64,000 bases of DNA from Diplolepis rosae (GCA_030998225.1 JAPYXD010000704.1:10788001-10852000), one strand, 5' to 3'; positions 10,370 to 23,477 are shown, counted from the first letter of the stretch. Numbers and translations are program-made. Notes: generated by a model from the letters alone, not told the origin.

Positions 10370-10830
10370 AAAATACTTTAAAAAGGCAGGCAAACGTTTT
10401 GGCTGTATGGGAGGGTGGGGGGGGGGGGGCTCTTCAGTGACATAAATTCATGGATTGTACCAAAGATTCTAAAAATAATTGAAAGTTGTGAAAATCATAA
10501 TAATTAATAACTTATCTCATGACTTGCAAGTCAAAATGAAGCAGTACATTGGCGAAATCTTATCAAGAATAAAGTTGTAGATTCTGATGTAGGTATATTA
10601 ATATAGCTCTAAAAAAAATGAAAAATCTTAAAATTTGTTGTTCTATTATCGTTTTACATGTGGGGACGTGACGAGTTTTGAGAAAATCTTTTTTGCAAAG
10701 AGGGGGGAAAACTACTCAGAATAGCTTCAAAAAATTGTCATTCAACAAAGCCACATTCCTCGGTTGTGTTTTTAAAGATTTTTCTTCAAGGCAAACTGAC
10801 TCCATGCCAAAAAACAAAAATTCAACTTAT
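10370..10830. repeat. Decayed copy of the hammerhead-motif repeat family
   Basis: Contains GGCAAACGTTTTGGCTGTAT, a run of 13 G (10417-10429) and GCTCTTCAGTGACATAAATT, then ATTCAACAAAGCCACATTCC, in the same order as in 23.9-24.4 kb. The core is expanded by the G run and probably non-functional. Confidence 0.55.
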
Positions 10831-10899
10831 TATTGAATTTCTGGGTTCATAAAGTAATAGACACGTTTTTAAATATGTCATGCTATTGTGTATAGTATC

Positions 10900-12060
10900 G
10901 ATATCTACACTAAAACAAAAAAGTTACTCAATTCAACTTTAGAATTTTGTTATCTTAAGGAAAACGAAATGTTTGGTTGATTTTACTGATTTTGTGTTTT
11001 TTTATCCTACCAAACATGTGTTTAATGTTGTCAAATAATTTTATTGATGCAGACAAAACAAAGCTATTTGATGAATTCAACTATAAGTTGTCTAATTAAT
11101 ATGTTTTGTGAATATAACAAAACTGCGTCTAGCTACAAGCTCTGGTTCACTCGAGCAAACAAGTTTGGTCAGATGGACAAAATTTTAGTTCATCCTACCA
11201 AAATGTTTTTTGAAATCAACCAAATGCAGTTTAATTATAAGCAATGTGCAATATAACTTTTTATGTTTATAAAATATCTTACTGAAAATTAGGGAAATAT
11301 AATAGGAAGCAATGAAAAATGTTTGTCAACTTCGTTTTGGTAATAATTGTTTAAGAAATTTTACGGGTAATTGTCATGGTGATAACTTTTACCATTGTTT
11401 TTTCTAGACCGTTCAAAATGTTGACGTTTTCAAATTTCATGTGTAAATTAAATCTAAAACTTCAAGTATATCAAATCGTCATTAAGGCACAGTATATCAG
11501 ATTTCACATATTAATGTTGAAAACTTAAGAGAACCTGAGGCACTTTTAGTTTTGTTAATGAAGAAAAGTTTAATTATTGAAAAATCGATAACTTGCCCTG
11601 AGAACAAAGTTTTGTCAAATGAATGAAAATATGTTGTTGGTATTTTTGCAACAAAATTCTTTTGTTGTGCCAACAAAACATTTTGCTATATCAATTAAAT
11701 TTTGGTTACTTGAAAAAAATGTTTTGTCAGGACACCAAAAAAGTTTTGTTGCATACATTTTGTTCTCAGTGTGCTAAACTCAGAAAAATATTTGGATAAA
11801 TCAAAAAAATTTGTTTCGTTTATTCATGGAATTTTGTTGTTAGACGGTCAACAAAATTTTGAGTTAAACCAACCAAATAATTTGTTCTTTTTAACTAAAG
11901 ATGGTTTGTTTTGCTACGATTTGGTTGAATCTTTCAAATATTTTTGTTAACTCAACCAAATTTTGGCTGATCTAGCGGAATTTTATTTCATTCAACCAAA
12001 AATCTTGATTCATTGGACCAAATAGTTTAGTTAGATCAATTATATTTTTTCCGAGTGTAT
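10900..12060. repeat. CAAATTTTGTT-rich repeats, family K
   Basis: Dozens of AACCAAATTTTG, ACAAAATTTTG and TTTTGTTGNNCAAC motifs. A possible terminal pair is CACTAAAACAAAAAAG (about 10906) and TTTTTTCCGAGTG (about 12046); an inner end TTTTGTTCTCAGTGTG is at about 11760, so at least two insertions may be nested. Confidence 0.4.
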
Positions 12061-14140
12061 CATTAGATTTTGTTTAATCGTCTAAACCAAAAATAAATTA
12101 CATCCGATTAATAATAAGCACGTCAAAATACCTATACATGGGGAGTTTGATGGAAATCGGAAGGTTCACCTATTCGAAACTGCACCCTTAATGGGTTTTT
12201 TTTTTTTTTTTCTCTTTTTTTCTTTTTAATCTCATTTCTTTTGAAAAATAATGGCTCTAGGGCAAAAATATGTGGAACATTAAAGATAGATATTTTCATC
12301 CGCTACAACTTTTGTGGGAAATTTTTTTTTCCTAGATCAATATTTATCGACATAAAATTAAAAAACTTGTTGAAAATATTTTTTAAAAATTTTTGACCTT
12401 GAAAATTAAATTTGCAGGTATCTTCATCATCATATTCATAATCAGCGCCTCAAAATACGTATTATATATATTCATGATAATTTCTACAGTATTTTATTAT
12501 TCGTATAGGAATAGCAATTATGTTGATTGTACCCTGTACCAAACTTGCCAATCTCTGAATATTAGAAACAGTTTGAATAATTTAAAAGTGTTTATCTTAT
12601 TTATTGTTGCACTTGCTTGTATAATTTCGTACAAAATGGAGCTGGAAATAGAGGCGAAAGTTCAACGAGATTTTTTTTGTACATTTAACGAATTCGAACC
12701 TTTAAAATCGCCGTAATTCCCTTGTCTGCATTCGTATTCATATTCATGCTTGATAGCAGACAAAAGATCGTAAATATTGTTATTCCTTGAGACTTTTCAT
12801 TCCCTGCTTTATTAGCTTCTATTATGAACCAGCCTCTAACAGCATTTGCATGCTAAGATGAATATTTATAACGACTCGTGTTGCATCTCGAATTGAGTTT
12901 TCTTATTTATATACTTGGCAATCGATCACTAATGCACAGAACACGAAACTTATCCCCTTCGCGGTGTGAATATTTTAACCAGATTGCTCTTGTTTTTAAT
13001 ACCTTACTCAAGTTTAAAACTTTTTTTTCTGCAAAGAAAATGCTTGTGTCTTATTTATTTAATAAAAATATCAAGAATAAGAGAAGTCAACTTCAAAAAT
13101 TCTATTTTTTCGTCTATTTTACTTCTTTGTTGTCAATAATATCTAGTCTAATGAAGTGAATAGACAATTTTTGTTATTGTGAAAAAACGTTGCAAATTTT
13201 ATTGAACTTTTTCTCACTTAAACAATTTATCGAAAACAATTTATCCAGAAATGTTTATTTTTTATTTTTAAGGCAGTATTATGAATATATTATTGGTTTT
13301 TTGACTGGCCTTCATAACTGAATTATAGATTTACAATCAACCTTCTTTGGAAAAAGTAATTTTGTATTTACTTTAAGAAAGAACATCTAAATTGCTTTCA
13401 ATTTTTAAAAAATACTGTAAATAACTGGATTTTTCATAACGCAATCTTCTTTGTTGCTGTATCTATAATTAAAAAAAAAATTAATTAAAAATCAAAACTT
13501 ATTTTTCAAGTAATTTTCTCCTTCTAATTAATGTTTTTGAATTAAAATTCACGGTACAATGTTTTAATCGTCTTAAGCAAGCTACCAAAAATTGTATGAC
13601 TTTAATCAAAATGGCGATGCTATCCTTTTCAGAAGTTTGAAATTCTTTTAAAAACGTAATAATGGTTGTTTTTTTCCTTAAAAAAAAAATAACAAGATGA
13701 CGGTGATGGCCTAACATTATTTTTAGCAATTTTTTAAACAAAGCTATGCATTGCTATGATGTCGAAATAACATTTCCTTGTTTTTAATAAATTTCTTAGT
13801 TGAGTTCCTTTCTTTAAATTAAAAAAATATTTAATGTTTTTGGAAGAATCGTTTTTTGTATTTAAAAAAAAACATTTCTGTTAAAAAATTCACTTTGGTT
13901 GAATCATAATAATACATTTTTTAAAATCAAACTTACTTTTTTCTGAGATAAACAAATATCTATTTTTAATCAAGAAAAGTAGAGTAAAAGGCGATTTTTA
14001 AATTTGAATAAAATTTTTCTGAGTGAAAGGCACAATTCAGCACAAATTTTATTTTGTGCGAAATTCAAGACGTTGGTATTAACTGGACATTTACAATCAA
14101 GCTTTCAACCATTGATGTCTTTGCACTCGATTTTCAGCCA
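12061..14140. other. AT-rich DNA, nothing recognised
   Basis: Long A/T runs (a T-rich stretch near 12196-12230) and no repeat terminus, RNA gene or credible coding frame identified. Confidence 0.4.
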
Positions 14141-14740
14141 GCAGTGAATTTATAGTGACAATTTATTTAAAACGTCTCTTTCTCCAGTGTGAATTTATGA
14201 GCTGGGTTAGAGGGAAATTCACGTAGAAGCAATACTCTTCGTAGAATTTCTTTCGCGATAAAAGCGTCTTTGATGGGTAAATCGCGACTTGATGCAACAA
14301 GAATCGACAGCAACACTCAACATAGTCCGCGTGACTGTCGGTAGCATTTCATCGCAAAACAAAAAACGAAGAGAATAGCCGTCTCCGTTTTACGAGGTAC
14401 TTCGCAAAGCTTCGATTTTTCAAGGCGCGAGCCGCAATCTTGGTTATACGATCGGTCTCAACAGAATCGTACAAGCGAATCGATTCCTTCAAATCGCTAA
14501 ACTAGATGTTGGAAACCGATATGGCCTTCTGTATTGTTTTTCGTTTTTCTTCAAATCTCAGCCGTGGAACTTATTGTAATCATGCGATATGTCAATTTCC
14601 TTCACTGTGTCATTCACTACCTCATTTTATAATCAAGGTCATGGGAATTCGAAATTTAACATTCTTTTCAATAATTTCTTCACATGTTTTTATTCATGTC
14701 TAGTATTTTTCTTGGTCTAATATTAAAATTGTTAAAATTT
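14141..14740. other. Less AT-rich unique stretch
   Basis: About 14180-14520 has clearly higher complexity (CGCGATAAAAGCGTC, GTCCGCGTGACTGTCGG, GGCGCGAGCCGC) than its neighbours and no match to the repeat modules of this window. Candidate host exon, UTR or regulatory region; no open frame is convincing. Confidence 0.3.
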
Positions 14741-14744
14741 TACT

Positions 14745-15060
14745 TACATTGACTGATCCAACAGAAAAAATTAATATTCAGGATCAATATCAAGATATTG
14801 AACTATGTGATAAGCATCTTATATATTTGGTTGTGATATCTAAATATTCACCTGTAATATCTAAGATATTTATATTAATCAATTTCAATATTTTAGATAG
14901 TAAAGCTGAAAAATGGATTGCTAGATTTGGAATATCCATATTTAGATATTAGGTCATACAATCTAAGACCTTGAATTTTAATTATTATACTCATGTTGTT
15001 TTTCTAAGTCGCGTAAAATCTCTTCATATTGAAAATATACAGATATTCAAATTCTTCTCT
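14745..15060. repeat. AATATC/GATATT-rich repeat
   Basis: Runs of AATATTCAGGATCAATATC, GATATTGAAC and TAATATCTAAGATATTTAT, the same vocabulary as 5650-6400. Confidence 0.4.
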
Positions 15061-15334
15061 GAAAATAACATGCAAGACGTTAAAATTATGCATAAAACGA
15101 CCTCAGGATGGAGTCTCTTTGTCAATTTTCGAGAAAGATATTGTGAAAAAAGTCCAAATTACAAACTTTTCTTAAATTGTAAATAATTCCCGAATTAGGT
15201 AGAATTTAAAAAACGTGCTATCAAATTAAACTAATTTTTCCCTAGATTCGGAAAAAGTCTAAACTTAAATCAAAAAAGGTGTAAAAATCCAAAACTTGCA
15301 AAATTATTTATAAAAAAATACTAAGAATAATTAT

Positions 15335-15816
15335 CAGGGTGGCCGCTGGACCGGGAAACCGAGAAAATCGGGAAATGACTGGGAATTATTTTAAATTTTT
15401 AATAAAAGACGATTTCAATTTGTTTTAAATGTTACACGGAGAAACTTTTTATATCAATTTTTACTATAGTATTTTTCAATTTAGGGAAAAACGTATCACT
15501 TTGAGAATTTTTGTTAGTAAAAATACTAAACTTTATAATAATGATATGAAACTTCAGCATAGTTCATAGCAAATTTTACTATAGTTTATACTAAAGTTTC
15601 ATATCATTATTATAAAGTTTAGTATTTTTACTAACAAAAATTCTCAAAGTGATACGTTTTTCCCTAAATTGAAAAATACTATGGTAAAAATTGATATAAA
15701 AAGTTTCTCCGTGTACTGTTGTCCATTGGGAACTATTTTTTTAATGACCGGGAAAAATTTTTCGAAAAGCGGGAAATGGACGGGAATGATTTTTGTCGAT
15801 GAAACCGATCACCCTG
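15335..15816. mobile_element. CAGGGTG-ended GGGAAA-type transposon remnant
   Basis: Starts CAGGGTGGCCGCTGGACC and ends CGATCACCCTG (last base 15816). Subterminal DNA has repeated GGGAAA motifs (ACCGGGAAACCG, TCGGGAAATG, CGGGAAAAAT, GCGGGAAATGG). CAG-G-type ends with GGGAAA repeats resemble widespread hAT-like non-autonomous elements; the 8-bp flanks do not match well, so this stays tentative. It is split by the foldback element at 15435-15713. Confidence 0.6.
15435..15713. mobile_element. Near-perfect CACGGAGAAA foldback (279 bp) with TA duplication
   Basis: Starts CACGGAGAAACTTTTTATAT and ends in its reverse complement, with TA on both sides (15433-15434, 15714-15715). The arms are 120 bp (15435-15554 and 15594-15713) and almost identical, with a 39-nt loop. 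It lies inside the CAGGGTG element and is therefore younger than it. Transcribed RNA would form a long hairpin. Confidence 0.85.
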
Positions 15817-15861
15817 TATTTATTATTTAAGAAAAATTTGAAATTTGGACTTTTTTTAACA

Positions 15862-16250
15862 CATACAGAAAAATAGTTAGCTTCATTTGCTATATAAGAA
15901 AACTTTTTCGCTCAAGCAATTAAAAATTATCTAGTAACAGAAAATGAAATTTTTTATCCATATAATAGCAAAGGTTTTTTTTAACATTATTCATTTGATT
16001 TAAAAAAATATTTATTTGATTCGAATACAATAGCGGCAACAACTTGAGAAATAATTTAAATTTTATTGCCTCGAACGAAGACAATTTTAACTTCAAATTA
16101 AATAAAATATTTCTTAAATTCAAAGAAAAAAAACAATCAAGAAATTTCTTTAAATCAAAGAAACTTTTCTTTGACCGAATAGCAATGCACAAATTTGTTT
16201 GATTGAAAGAAATTTTTTTTTAATCAAAGACAATTTTTTCTGGCTGTACT
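15862..16250. repeat. Family F repeat (TCAAAGAAA/AAATTTGTTTGATTG)
   Basis: Ends near TACAGAAAAATAG (about 15866) and TTTTTTCTGGCTGTAC (about 16250). Internal ATCAAGAAATTTCTTTAAAT and GCACAAATTTGTTTGATTG also flank the insertion at 6769. This copy acts as the uninterrupted reference. Confidence 0.5.
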
Positions 16251-16647
16251 TTATGTGATTTTTATATTTTCAACTTTTTTAATTTTTTCTAATTTGTGTG
16301 TAAAAGGATCTCGATAATAACGTAACCGTAACTAACTATGTCGACAAAGATGATTAAATCAGTAAAAGAAAGTGATGGAAATGATTTCAACTTTCAAAAC
16401 GAATAAGGTTGACGTTTTCATTTTTACTTTGATCGAAGAAATGGGAATTGCTAGGGTGATCTGATCTTGGAAAATGGAAATAGCGTAACGAAATTCTGAA
16501 ATTTACGGAAGTTACTAAGATGCAAGTCGAATATCGAAAATACTTGTAAGATATAATATCTAGATTCTCTTTCAAACTTTCATATCGACACCAGGCTTTC
16601 AGGTTCAGTTTGAAGTTTTACTTTAAAAAATATTGCTCCAGATTTAA

Positions 16648-17300
16648 GGCCATGGATCAATCCGACCACGTGACTAAATTACGTAACGTCAACTTCTTGA
16701 GGGCCAAAAAGGAAGGATGAGTTCGTTAAAGAGCCATTTTCGACCAATAGTTCTGGTTTTATCCCGAAAAAACATTTTCGTAAAAATCAAAAAATCAATT
16801 TTCCCGCCAAAATATACGAGATACGGAAAAAATGTTAGGAAAAAAAATTGTTTATCTTAAAAAGATGTACAACTTTGGTCTCTAACATTTTTTCATATGA
16901 GTTATATATTTTGTTTACTCTACCATCAAAATTGTAAAATTAATAAAAAATATTATTAAAAATAAAAAAAACCTCTTTCTAAGAAAAATCTACGTGGAAT
17001 ACGTAAAAAATGTTGGGGTCAATTTGAGTAATTTCTATGTAAAGGACATAGAACACCGAGCGCAAGGCGCAAGATCCACACATTTCGGAGCGCGAAGCGC
17101 GAGTGTCATGAAAATGTGTTCCTTGAGGCTGATAGAGCCTTTAGTAAATTGAATTTCTTTTTTCATTTCAAATCAGAAATGTTCTTTATCGCCTTCTCTT
17201 GTATTTTCCAAATTTTCAAGAAGATATTTTGTAAAATAAAAAGTTATTTTGCTCGAAATTTTACAGGAATTTGGTCATTTGGTCTGTTTAATTCATGGCC
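16648..17300. mobile_element. TTAA-flanked GGCCATGG element (653 bp) carrying family S DNA
   Basis: TTAA at 16644-16647 and 17301-17304. Left end GGCCATGGATCAATCCGACC, right end (reverse complement) GGCCATGAATTAAACAGACC. The interior 16690-17150 is family S material (GAGATACGGAAAAAATG; GAGCGCGAAGCGCGAG at 17091-17106). Confidence 0.7.
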
Positions 17301-17304
17301 TTAA

Positions 17305-18108
17305 ATGAAAATGAAATAAGTATTTTTTATATCAAAAAAATTTTTTTTTTAATTAATCTTCATCTTAACATATAACTGAATATTTTATTTGTAAGGAAAC
17401 ATTTCGTATTTAAAGAAATCTTAAAAACTATCCGTTTTTTCTGTCAACTGATGTCAGTTGACAACAGAAAATATTTAAAAAATCGTAAGCTCTTTAGCTT
17501 ATTAGGAAACTACCCCAAAACATATCTTATGTTTCAAGAAGTCTTTAAAAAATAAACCAAGCTCAGTATATTTCTTTCCACAATATAATTTCATTTGAGA
17601 ATAATAAGACGCCAAAAAAAATCAACCCTCTAACTCATCAGGAAACCATTCTTTTCTCATCCTTAAACAATTAGAAGTTTGTAGAAAATAAAACAAGCTT
17701 GAGGTCTATATTTTTTTCGCAAAATAATTTCATTTGGTGTTGAGAAGCTGCTATAAAAAAATCCAACCTTCTATCTTTTTCAGGCTTGTTATATTTTTTA
17801 CGATGTTCTGAATGTCTGAGGGTGGTAGAAAGGTGGTTTCCGGTTGAGCTTGAGGGTTGAACTTTTTTTTGACACCTTGTTATTAGTAAACGAAATTATA
17901 TCGTAAAAAGAACAGACAGGTCTTAAGCGTGGTTTTCTTTCATAAAAGATTTTTAAGATTCAAGAGATACATTCAAATATTTTCCTGATTAACTATAGGG
18001 ATTATCTTTATATATTTATATTTTTAAACAATGTTAAAAGACGTTCCACACGTGACACGAACGATATTTTTAATTCGCTTTATACCGAAAATTAGTCATG
18101 TCGGTTTC
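17305..18108. other. AT-rich DNA, nothing recognised
   Basis: Contains short imperfect internal duplications (CTTATTAGGAAACTACC and CTCATCAGGAAACCATTC contexts at about 17495 and 17635) but no identifiable element ends or gene. Confidence 0.35.
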
Positions 18109-18245
18109 GTTTTGCGTGCGGAAAGGTGATTTTCCCGCACACTTGAAATTTTACCGCACTAGTGCGGAAAAATCAACATCCCCTATTAAATGGAAGTGTG
18201 GTAAAATTTGAAGTGTGCGGAAAACCAACTTTCCGCACGCAAAAC
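18109..18245. mobile_element. GTTTTGCGTGCGGAAA foldback MITE (137 bp)
   Basis: Arms GTTTTGCGTGCGGAAAGGTG... and its reverse complement ending TTTCCGCACGCAAAAC, about 48 bp each, with a central palindrome CGCACTAGTGCGG. A shorter copy with the same palindrome and right arm is at about 19348-19402. Confidence 0.7.
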
Positions 18246-20046
18246 AACACCAACAAAGCTAAATTTCGATGTACGACGCACAATTGCATCAAAACTTTTT
18301 TAAAAAGTAACGAATTACATAATTTATTAATTTTTCTTTAAAATCTATCTATGATTAAAACCTACTTATATTTGTTTTAATTCTTCAATTGATTTGTTTT
18401 CGGATTCATTTGAAGTTCTCTTAGTACTCTTTACTTATTGGTATGAAAAAACTGAAATAAAGAATTGTATTCATTTGTTAAGAAAGTTTTATACATGTAG
18501 CGTGTGTCATCAAAACGTCAGTTTTGAAGATTCGTTGTTAAGGAGATTTTTATGGTTTCTTTATTTCCTCGAATCGAACCTTTTTTGTTAATAGGTATAA
18601 TCAACAAGTTCGTTATGTCAGTCAATTTTTCGCGTAAAAAAATATTTTATTTATTTTATTTTATTTTTAACTTTTTATTTTCATGTTTATGCGTACATTA
18701 AATTTCATTTGCTCTTGTAACTAAAATGTAAATGGGTTTTTCAATGTTTTCGGACAAAGTGCAGTTTATTTATGCACTTGTAAATTTACTCAAACCCAGC
18801 TTCATGGATTCGAGTAACGCAATACCATCACTTTCTTTTGCCTCTTCGGTACATGAACCTTTACTTTACTCACTCATTTTGCTGAAAAACGAAATTGTGT
18901 TTGTTCCGAATGACTATGTTTATTCCACAGTTACTCGCTAAAATGCAACATTTGTGCCCGTTAAAACAACTTTAATGTCTTTGAAGAATGTTATTCAAAA
19001 AGGAATGGCTTCTCTTTTTCAAATGAAAATTTCTTGAGAAATTAACTTTATTTAGTAAACCTTTAGATCGCGAAGATTTCTGTATGAATGGCTGTCAGTA
19101 ATGGGTGATAATTTTTTTATTATCTTTTATATATCCTATTTTTGCTTGTAATATTGACAGCATTAAGTGTATAATTTGTTTATGAAAAGGAAGATACTTT
19201 CAACAATATATGTTCCACTATTGAAAAACACTGAAAAATAAGAACAATCTATTATATTATTCATTTTGTTGAAAAGTGTCAATTTGGCAGAAATTCATGG
19301 AAAATTTTGATCAAAAAAGTGACAATAGTATATTACGTATGAAGTGTTGGAAAGTTAATTTTCCCGCACTAGTGCGGAAAAATCAACTTTCCGCACGCAA
19401 AACTATTTAAGAGTTAAGGATACAGGCATGTACGGAACAAAGTTCTACAAAGTTTATAGAACTTTTCATAATTAATGTGGAACTTTCAATACTTTTTCCT
19501 GAATGTTCTGTATTTTATACTGAAAAGTTCTATAAATTTTGCAGAACTTTGGTCCGTAAATGCGTGTATGCCCAACTCTTGAACAGTTCCATAAACTTTA
19601 CTAAAATATTTTTTTTCGTGAAGAGCGAGTCGCGACTCGATCGCGCGGATAAATACGTTCCGCGCGTGATACGAAATATATTTATTGTTCGCTGTACTAG
19701 TTTATTTTATTTATACTTAATTTATTTTTCAATATTCGCTAACGATATAATTATACACTGACAAAATAGTTAATTGAGCCCACTACTTCGGTTTTTAAAA
19801 TATGCCGTAGATACTTTAAACAACAAAACTGGTAATAAGCAACTGACTTGTTGGTTAATGGATTACTAGTTTTTTAGTTACTTTTACTATAATTTATTCA
19901 GTAATCCATGTTTTGTTCATTGTACTCTAACATAAGTTAATCTGAGTTTTTCATGCACGGGTTTGCGTTAGTTGATCAACATATTTTCAGAGACTCGATA
20001 TTGAAAAATAATTTCTTTTAGTATCAATTTCTCCATTTTTAATCAT
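18246..20046. other. AT-rich DNA with one short MITE fragment
   Basis: Apart from the fragment at 19348-19402 (CCGCACTAGTGCGGAAAAAT, CTTTCCGCACGCAAAAC) I see no element ends or genes. About 19620-19670 is locally GC-richer without a credible frame. Confidence 0.35.
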
Positions 20047-20050
20047 TTAA

Positions 20051-20713
20051 GGCAGTTCGTCCACGAAAATTAGATTTCAGGGAAAATAAATAATTTTGCT
20101 TTCAAGAATAGCAATATTATTATTGAAGGGTTAATTTGAAAGACAAAAGATTATTTTCCATGAAAAAAATTTGAAATGCAGAAAAATAATGTATTTAACA
20201 AATTTTATTTTTATCTGAATTTTTTTTCTTATCTCTTTATACCAAATTTTAAAAAAGGATGTGATTCTTATAAATCACGGATCATTTTTTGAGGAAAAAG
20301 AATCTTTACAATTTTACCGTTCCCAATTTTTGGAGATAAATTCTTTAATGGCTAAAACCATTTTAAATCAATTTTGCAAAACAAAATTCTTATAAACAAG
20401 TAACTGAATTTGGTAATAACTTAGTTATTTTAGAAAATTGGAAACAATTAAGTTGTAGAGAATCTTTATCCTGAAGAAATGATCTGTGATTTATTAGAAT
20501 CACATCATTTTTTATAATTTCGAATGAAGCGATAAGAACCAAAGTTCGGGTAAAAATAAAATTTGTTATATACATTATTTTTTATGTTTCAAATTTTTTT
20601 CTTGGAAAATAATCTTTTTTCTTTAAAATTATCCCTTCAATAATAATATTGCTATTCTTCATAGCAAAATTATGTATTTTTACCTGAGGTCTAATTTTCG
20701 CGGACGAACTATA
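20051..20713. mobile_element. TTAA-family foldback, GGCAGTTCGTCC type (about 660 bp)
   Basis: TTAA at 20047-20050; left end GGCAGTTCGTCCACGAAAAT, right arm ATTTTCGCGGACGAACT. The right TTAA is lost (CTTTG). Long arms pair over most of the length; internal marks are CAATATTATTATTGAAGGG and its complement, and CCAATTTTTGGAGATAAAT. Relatives lie at 26610-27276 and 29220-29826. Confidence 0.75.
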
Positions 20714-21047
20714 CTTTGAAATATTTCGTGATACAGAACAGCAAATATCTGTTTTGATATCGAGCTAATCGATTTCGATTTATATTAACATTCATATATT
20801 CTGAATGCGATTGAAAAATTCAATTGGTTCTCATTTCAAAAAGATTTTTTTCCTGCGCATGCGGTATCCGAGCATTAAAGTCTAATCGATATAAACCAGT
20901 GAACTTTCAAGCGAATAAAAGTGGACGCACATCGTTAATCGTGAATGACCTTTTGTAAGAGTTTGCGAATTTTCTTCAATCAATGCAATGAAGGATGGAA
21001 AAGAGTTTTTAAAAATGTAGATATATTTTATGACAAAACATCTTTAA

Positions 21048-21393
21048 GGGCATGTGATACTTAAGAAAAATAGCAACTTCATGTGAATAATTCGGTCCAC
21101 TTTCTACATGTTTATGTTTATGTTTATTTTCGAAATTTAAGATATGGTAGAGAAGATAAAAACAGACGTAGATAGAGTACATTTAGTTTTGATAATGGAA
21201 AAAAAAATTCCAAAATATTTTGTAAAATTAAACTTTTTTTCATTTTCGAAACTAAATGTAGTCTATCTACATCCGTTTTTAACTTCTCTACAATTTCCTG
21301 AATTTTGAAAACAAAATTTTATGTTCTTTGGACACAAATATGTAAAAACCTAAAATCAATCAAATTTGCTATTTTTGGAAATATCACATGCCC
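21048..21393. mobile_element. TTAA-flanked GGGCATGTGATA foldback (346 bp)
   Basis: TTAA at 21044-21047 and 21394-21397. Arms begin GGGCATGTGATA and pair for about 150 bp (GTAGAGAAG, ACGTAGATAGA). A half copy starts at 38374 after TTAA (38370-38373), and a right end abuts TTAA at 61442-61445. Confidence 0.8.
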
Positions 21394-21397
21394 TTAA

Positions 21398-22190
21398 GTG
21401 CTTTTATAAGAGAATTTAGTTGCAGAATGGGCTTGTCTTTTCTAGCACGTTCGTGCATCTGAACTGTCGAGACTTTAGGTTGGTCGTGGCTCTTCGAATT
21501 ATAACCGGCTTTATCCTGCGCTTCAGTCTCCGTGCCGGTCACGCTCTCAACGTTTATTATCATGGTACTCAGTGGTTCTCATTGGCCAGCGTACGTGCGA
21601 CAATAATACTCGCGATAACTTCGTCCCGAGTATCAAATTCAACAGACCAACCACTCCAAGTTATTGATTTTCAATATGAAGTAAAAAGCGCCAAGGTTTT
21701 TCTTGTTTCATTCCAGATAATCTTTGAAATATGAGGTTACTATTGGAATCATAGATTTCGCCTATCTTTTTACTATCAAGTCAAAATTAATAGTACATTT
21801 TTACTTTATAATTCATTTTGGATAAACTTCCGAAAATCACTTAAACTTAGAAAAAAATGCTATTTAATCTATAGCATTTCTGCTAAAAGAATGTATATTC
21901 ATAAATCCCATACGATGTTGTTGTTAATAATTGGCTTTCTAAAATATCAAAACTTTGGTAATGTAAAAAATGTAAAAACCGTGAGAAAATTTACATAAAA
22001 TTGTACAGAAAACATCGATAAATTACCTAAAAGCTTCCTTAGGACTAACAATAAAATTCTAGAACATACACTACCGGTCAGAATTGTGAGAACACCTGTT
22101 TTTCGATGATTGCTTAAATTATCTTAATTTCAATTCTGTAAGTGGTGAAAGTTGTACTCTTAATATTGTGATAGCCATCAAAATTATCTT
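21398..22190. other. Partly complex unique DNA
   Basis: 21420-21700 is less AT-rich with a 104-codon plus-strand frame (21420-21734) but no recognised domain or start context. The rest to 22190 is AT-rich with nothing identified. Confidence 0.3.
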
Positions 22191-22194
22191 CAAC

Positions 22195-22790
22195 ATTAGT
22201 CTGGAATGAAGAAGTTTCGTTAAATTTTGAAGAAGTTATTGTAAAAAAAAGTCCAAATTTCAATATTTTTTAAAATTTTAAATAACTTTCTAAACAATCA
22301 ATATTTTTTAATGTTCTTAGGCTCATTTTAAAGCTAAGATTCTACAGAATCGCAGTAAATTGTCATTATGAATCTATAATTTTTTTCTTGCATAATGCAA
22401 AGAGTTGAAATTGTAACAAAAAATAGGAGAATTTCGAAAACATTTCATCTGTAGGTAAATCATAATAAAGATCGTATGAATATATATTTTAAGGGAATTC
22501 AATACAAAATTCATGATTATATGTTTCATATATCTTATAAAAATGTTTTCTCAGCAAAAGCAATATTGGAATTTTTCCAACATTTTTATTTGAACTTTAA
22601 CCTCGAGCAGTATGTAAGAAAAAAATTACACATTAATTCGAAGAATTTGGCTCGATTTTGTAGAAATTTAGCTTTAAAATTGGTCCAAGAACATTAAAAA
22701 ATCTTGATTATTTCGAAAGTTATTTAAAATTTAAGAAAGCATTGAAATCTTGATTATTTCTGCAATAACTTCTTCAAAATATCGATGCAA
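22195..22790. repeat. AT-rich inverted repeat
   Basis: The left arm has TTTTGAAGAAGTTATTG, TTAAATAACTTTCTAAACAA and TTTTAATGTTCTTAGG; the right arm has the complements in reverse order (CCAAGAACATTAAAAAATC, GAAAGTTATTTAAAATTTAA, CAATAACTTCTTCAAAAT). Related single copies appear near 8160-8260 and 15100-15260. Confidence 0.55.
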
Positions 22791-22861
22791 GTACATATAT
22801 AGTACAAAATTACAAAGGATTATTTATGAAAATTAGCTTAGAATTGCCAATACGAATTCTA

Positions 22862-23287
22862 CACTGTTAGAAATTTCTACCGCAATTTCCCAGAACATGT
22901 GACTGTAGTTTTATTCAGCTACAGCCTCGCGAAATTAAGACAGAATTTTAGAAAATTCAGTTACTTTTTAGTAAATTTATGAAAAACAAATTTTAATTTT
23001 CAGTTAAAAAGTGTTCAATATTCTGTATATGTTTTATGATAAGTTTTATAAAAATTCTGTTACAGTTTAGTAGTTTTAAGATACATTTTATGAAAATTTA
23101 GTTGATTTCCATAATATTGAGAAAAATTTAGAAGATTCAGTACATTTTTCCTAATTGCAAGATACCTTTACTCAAAAACATCATAAATATCGTCAAATTT
23201 TACGTCACCACATACTATACATGAATAGAAATTTAATATAATAATACATACAATTTTTTTGTAAATTTCCGAACATTTCCAACAGTG
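22862..23287. mobile_element. CACTGTTAGAAATTT element (426 bp), TA duplication
   Basis: TA (22860-22861) CACTGTTAGAAATTTCTACC ... AAATTTCCGAACATTTCCAA-CAGTG TA (23288-23289). Non-coding. The interior TGACTGTAGTTTTATTCAGC resembles 55690-55720 and 55845-55880, showing another copy there. Confidence 0.75.
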
Positions 23288-23477
23288 TAGTGTTCAAATA
23301 TTTTTTTTAAATAATAACAACTCCTGATTAAAAGACGTAAAAAATTGAAATTTAGCAAATAAACTTGTAATATAAACGTAAATTATAAATAAATTGCTCA
23401 TAAGAATGCCAGTGTTGAAATATTAGTTTTATGAAAAAAAACATGTGTTCTGACGAAGGGATATTTAAATTTTTCAA

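Noticed and set aside
12393..12716. 107-codon hydrophobic frame
   Set aside because: Ile/Phe-rich composition follows AT-rich DNA; no supporting signals.
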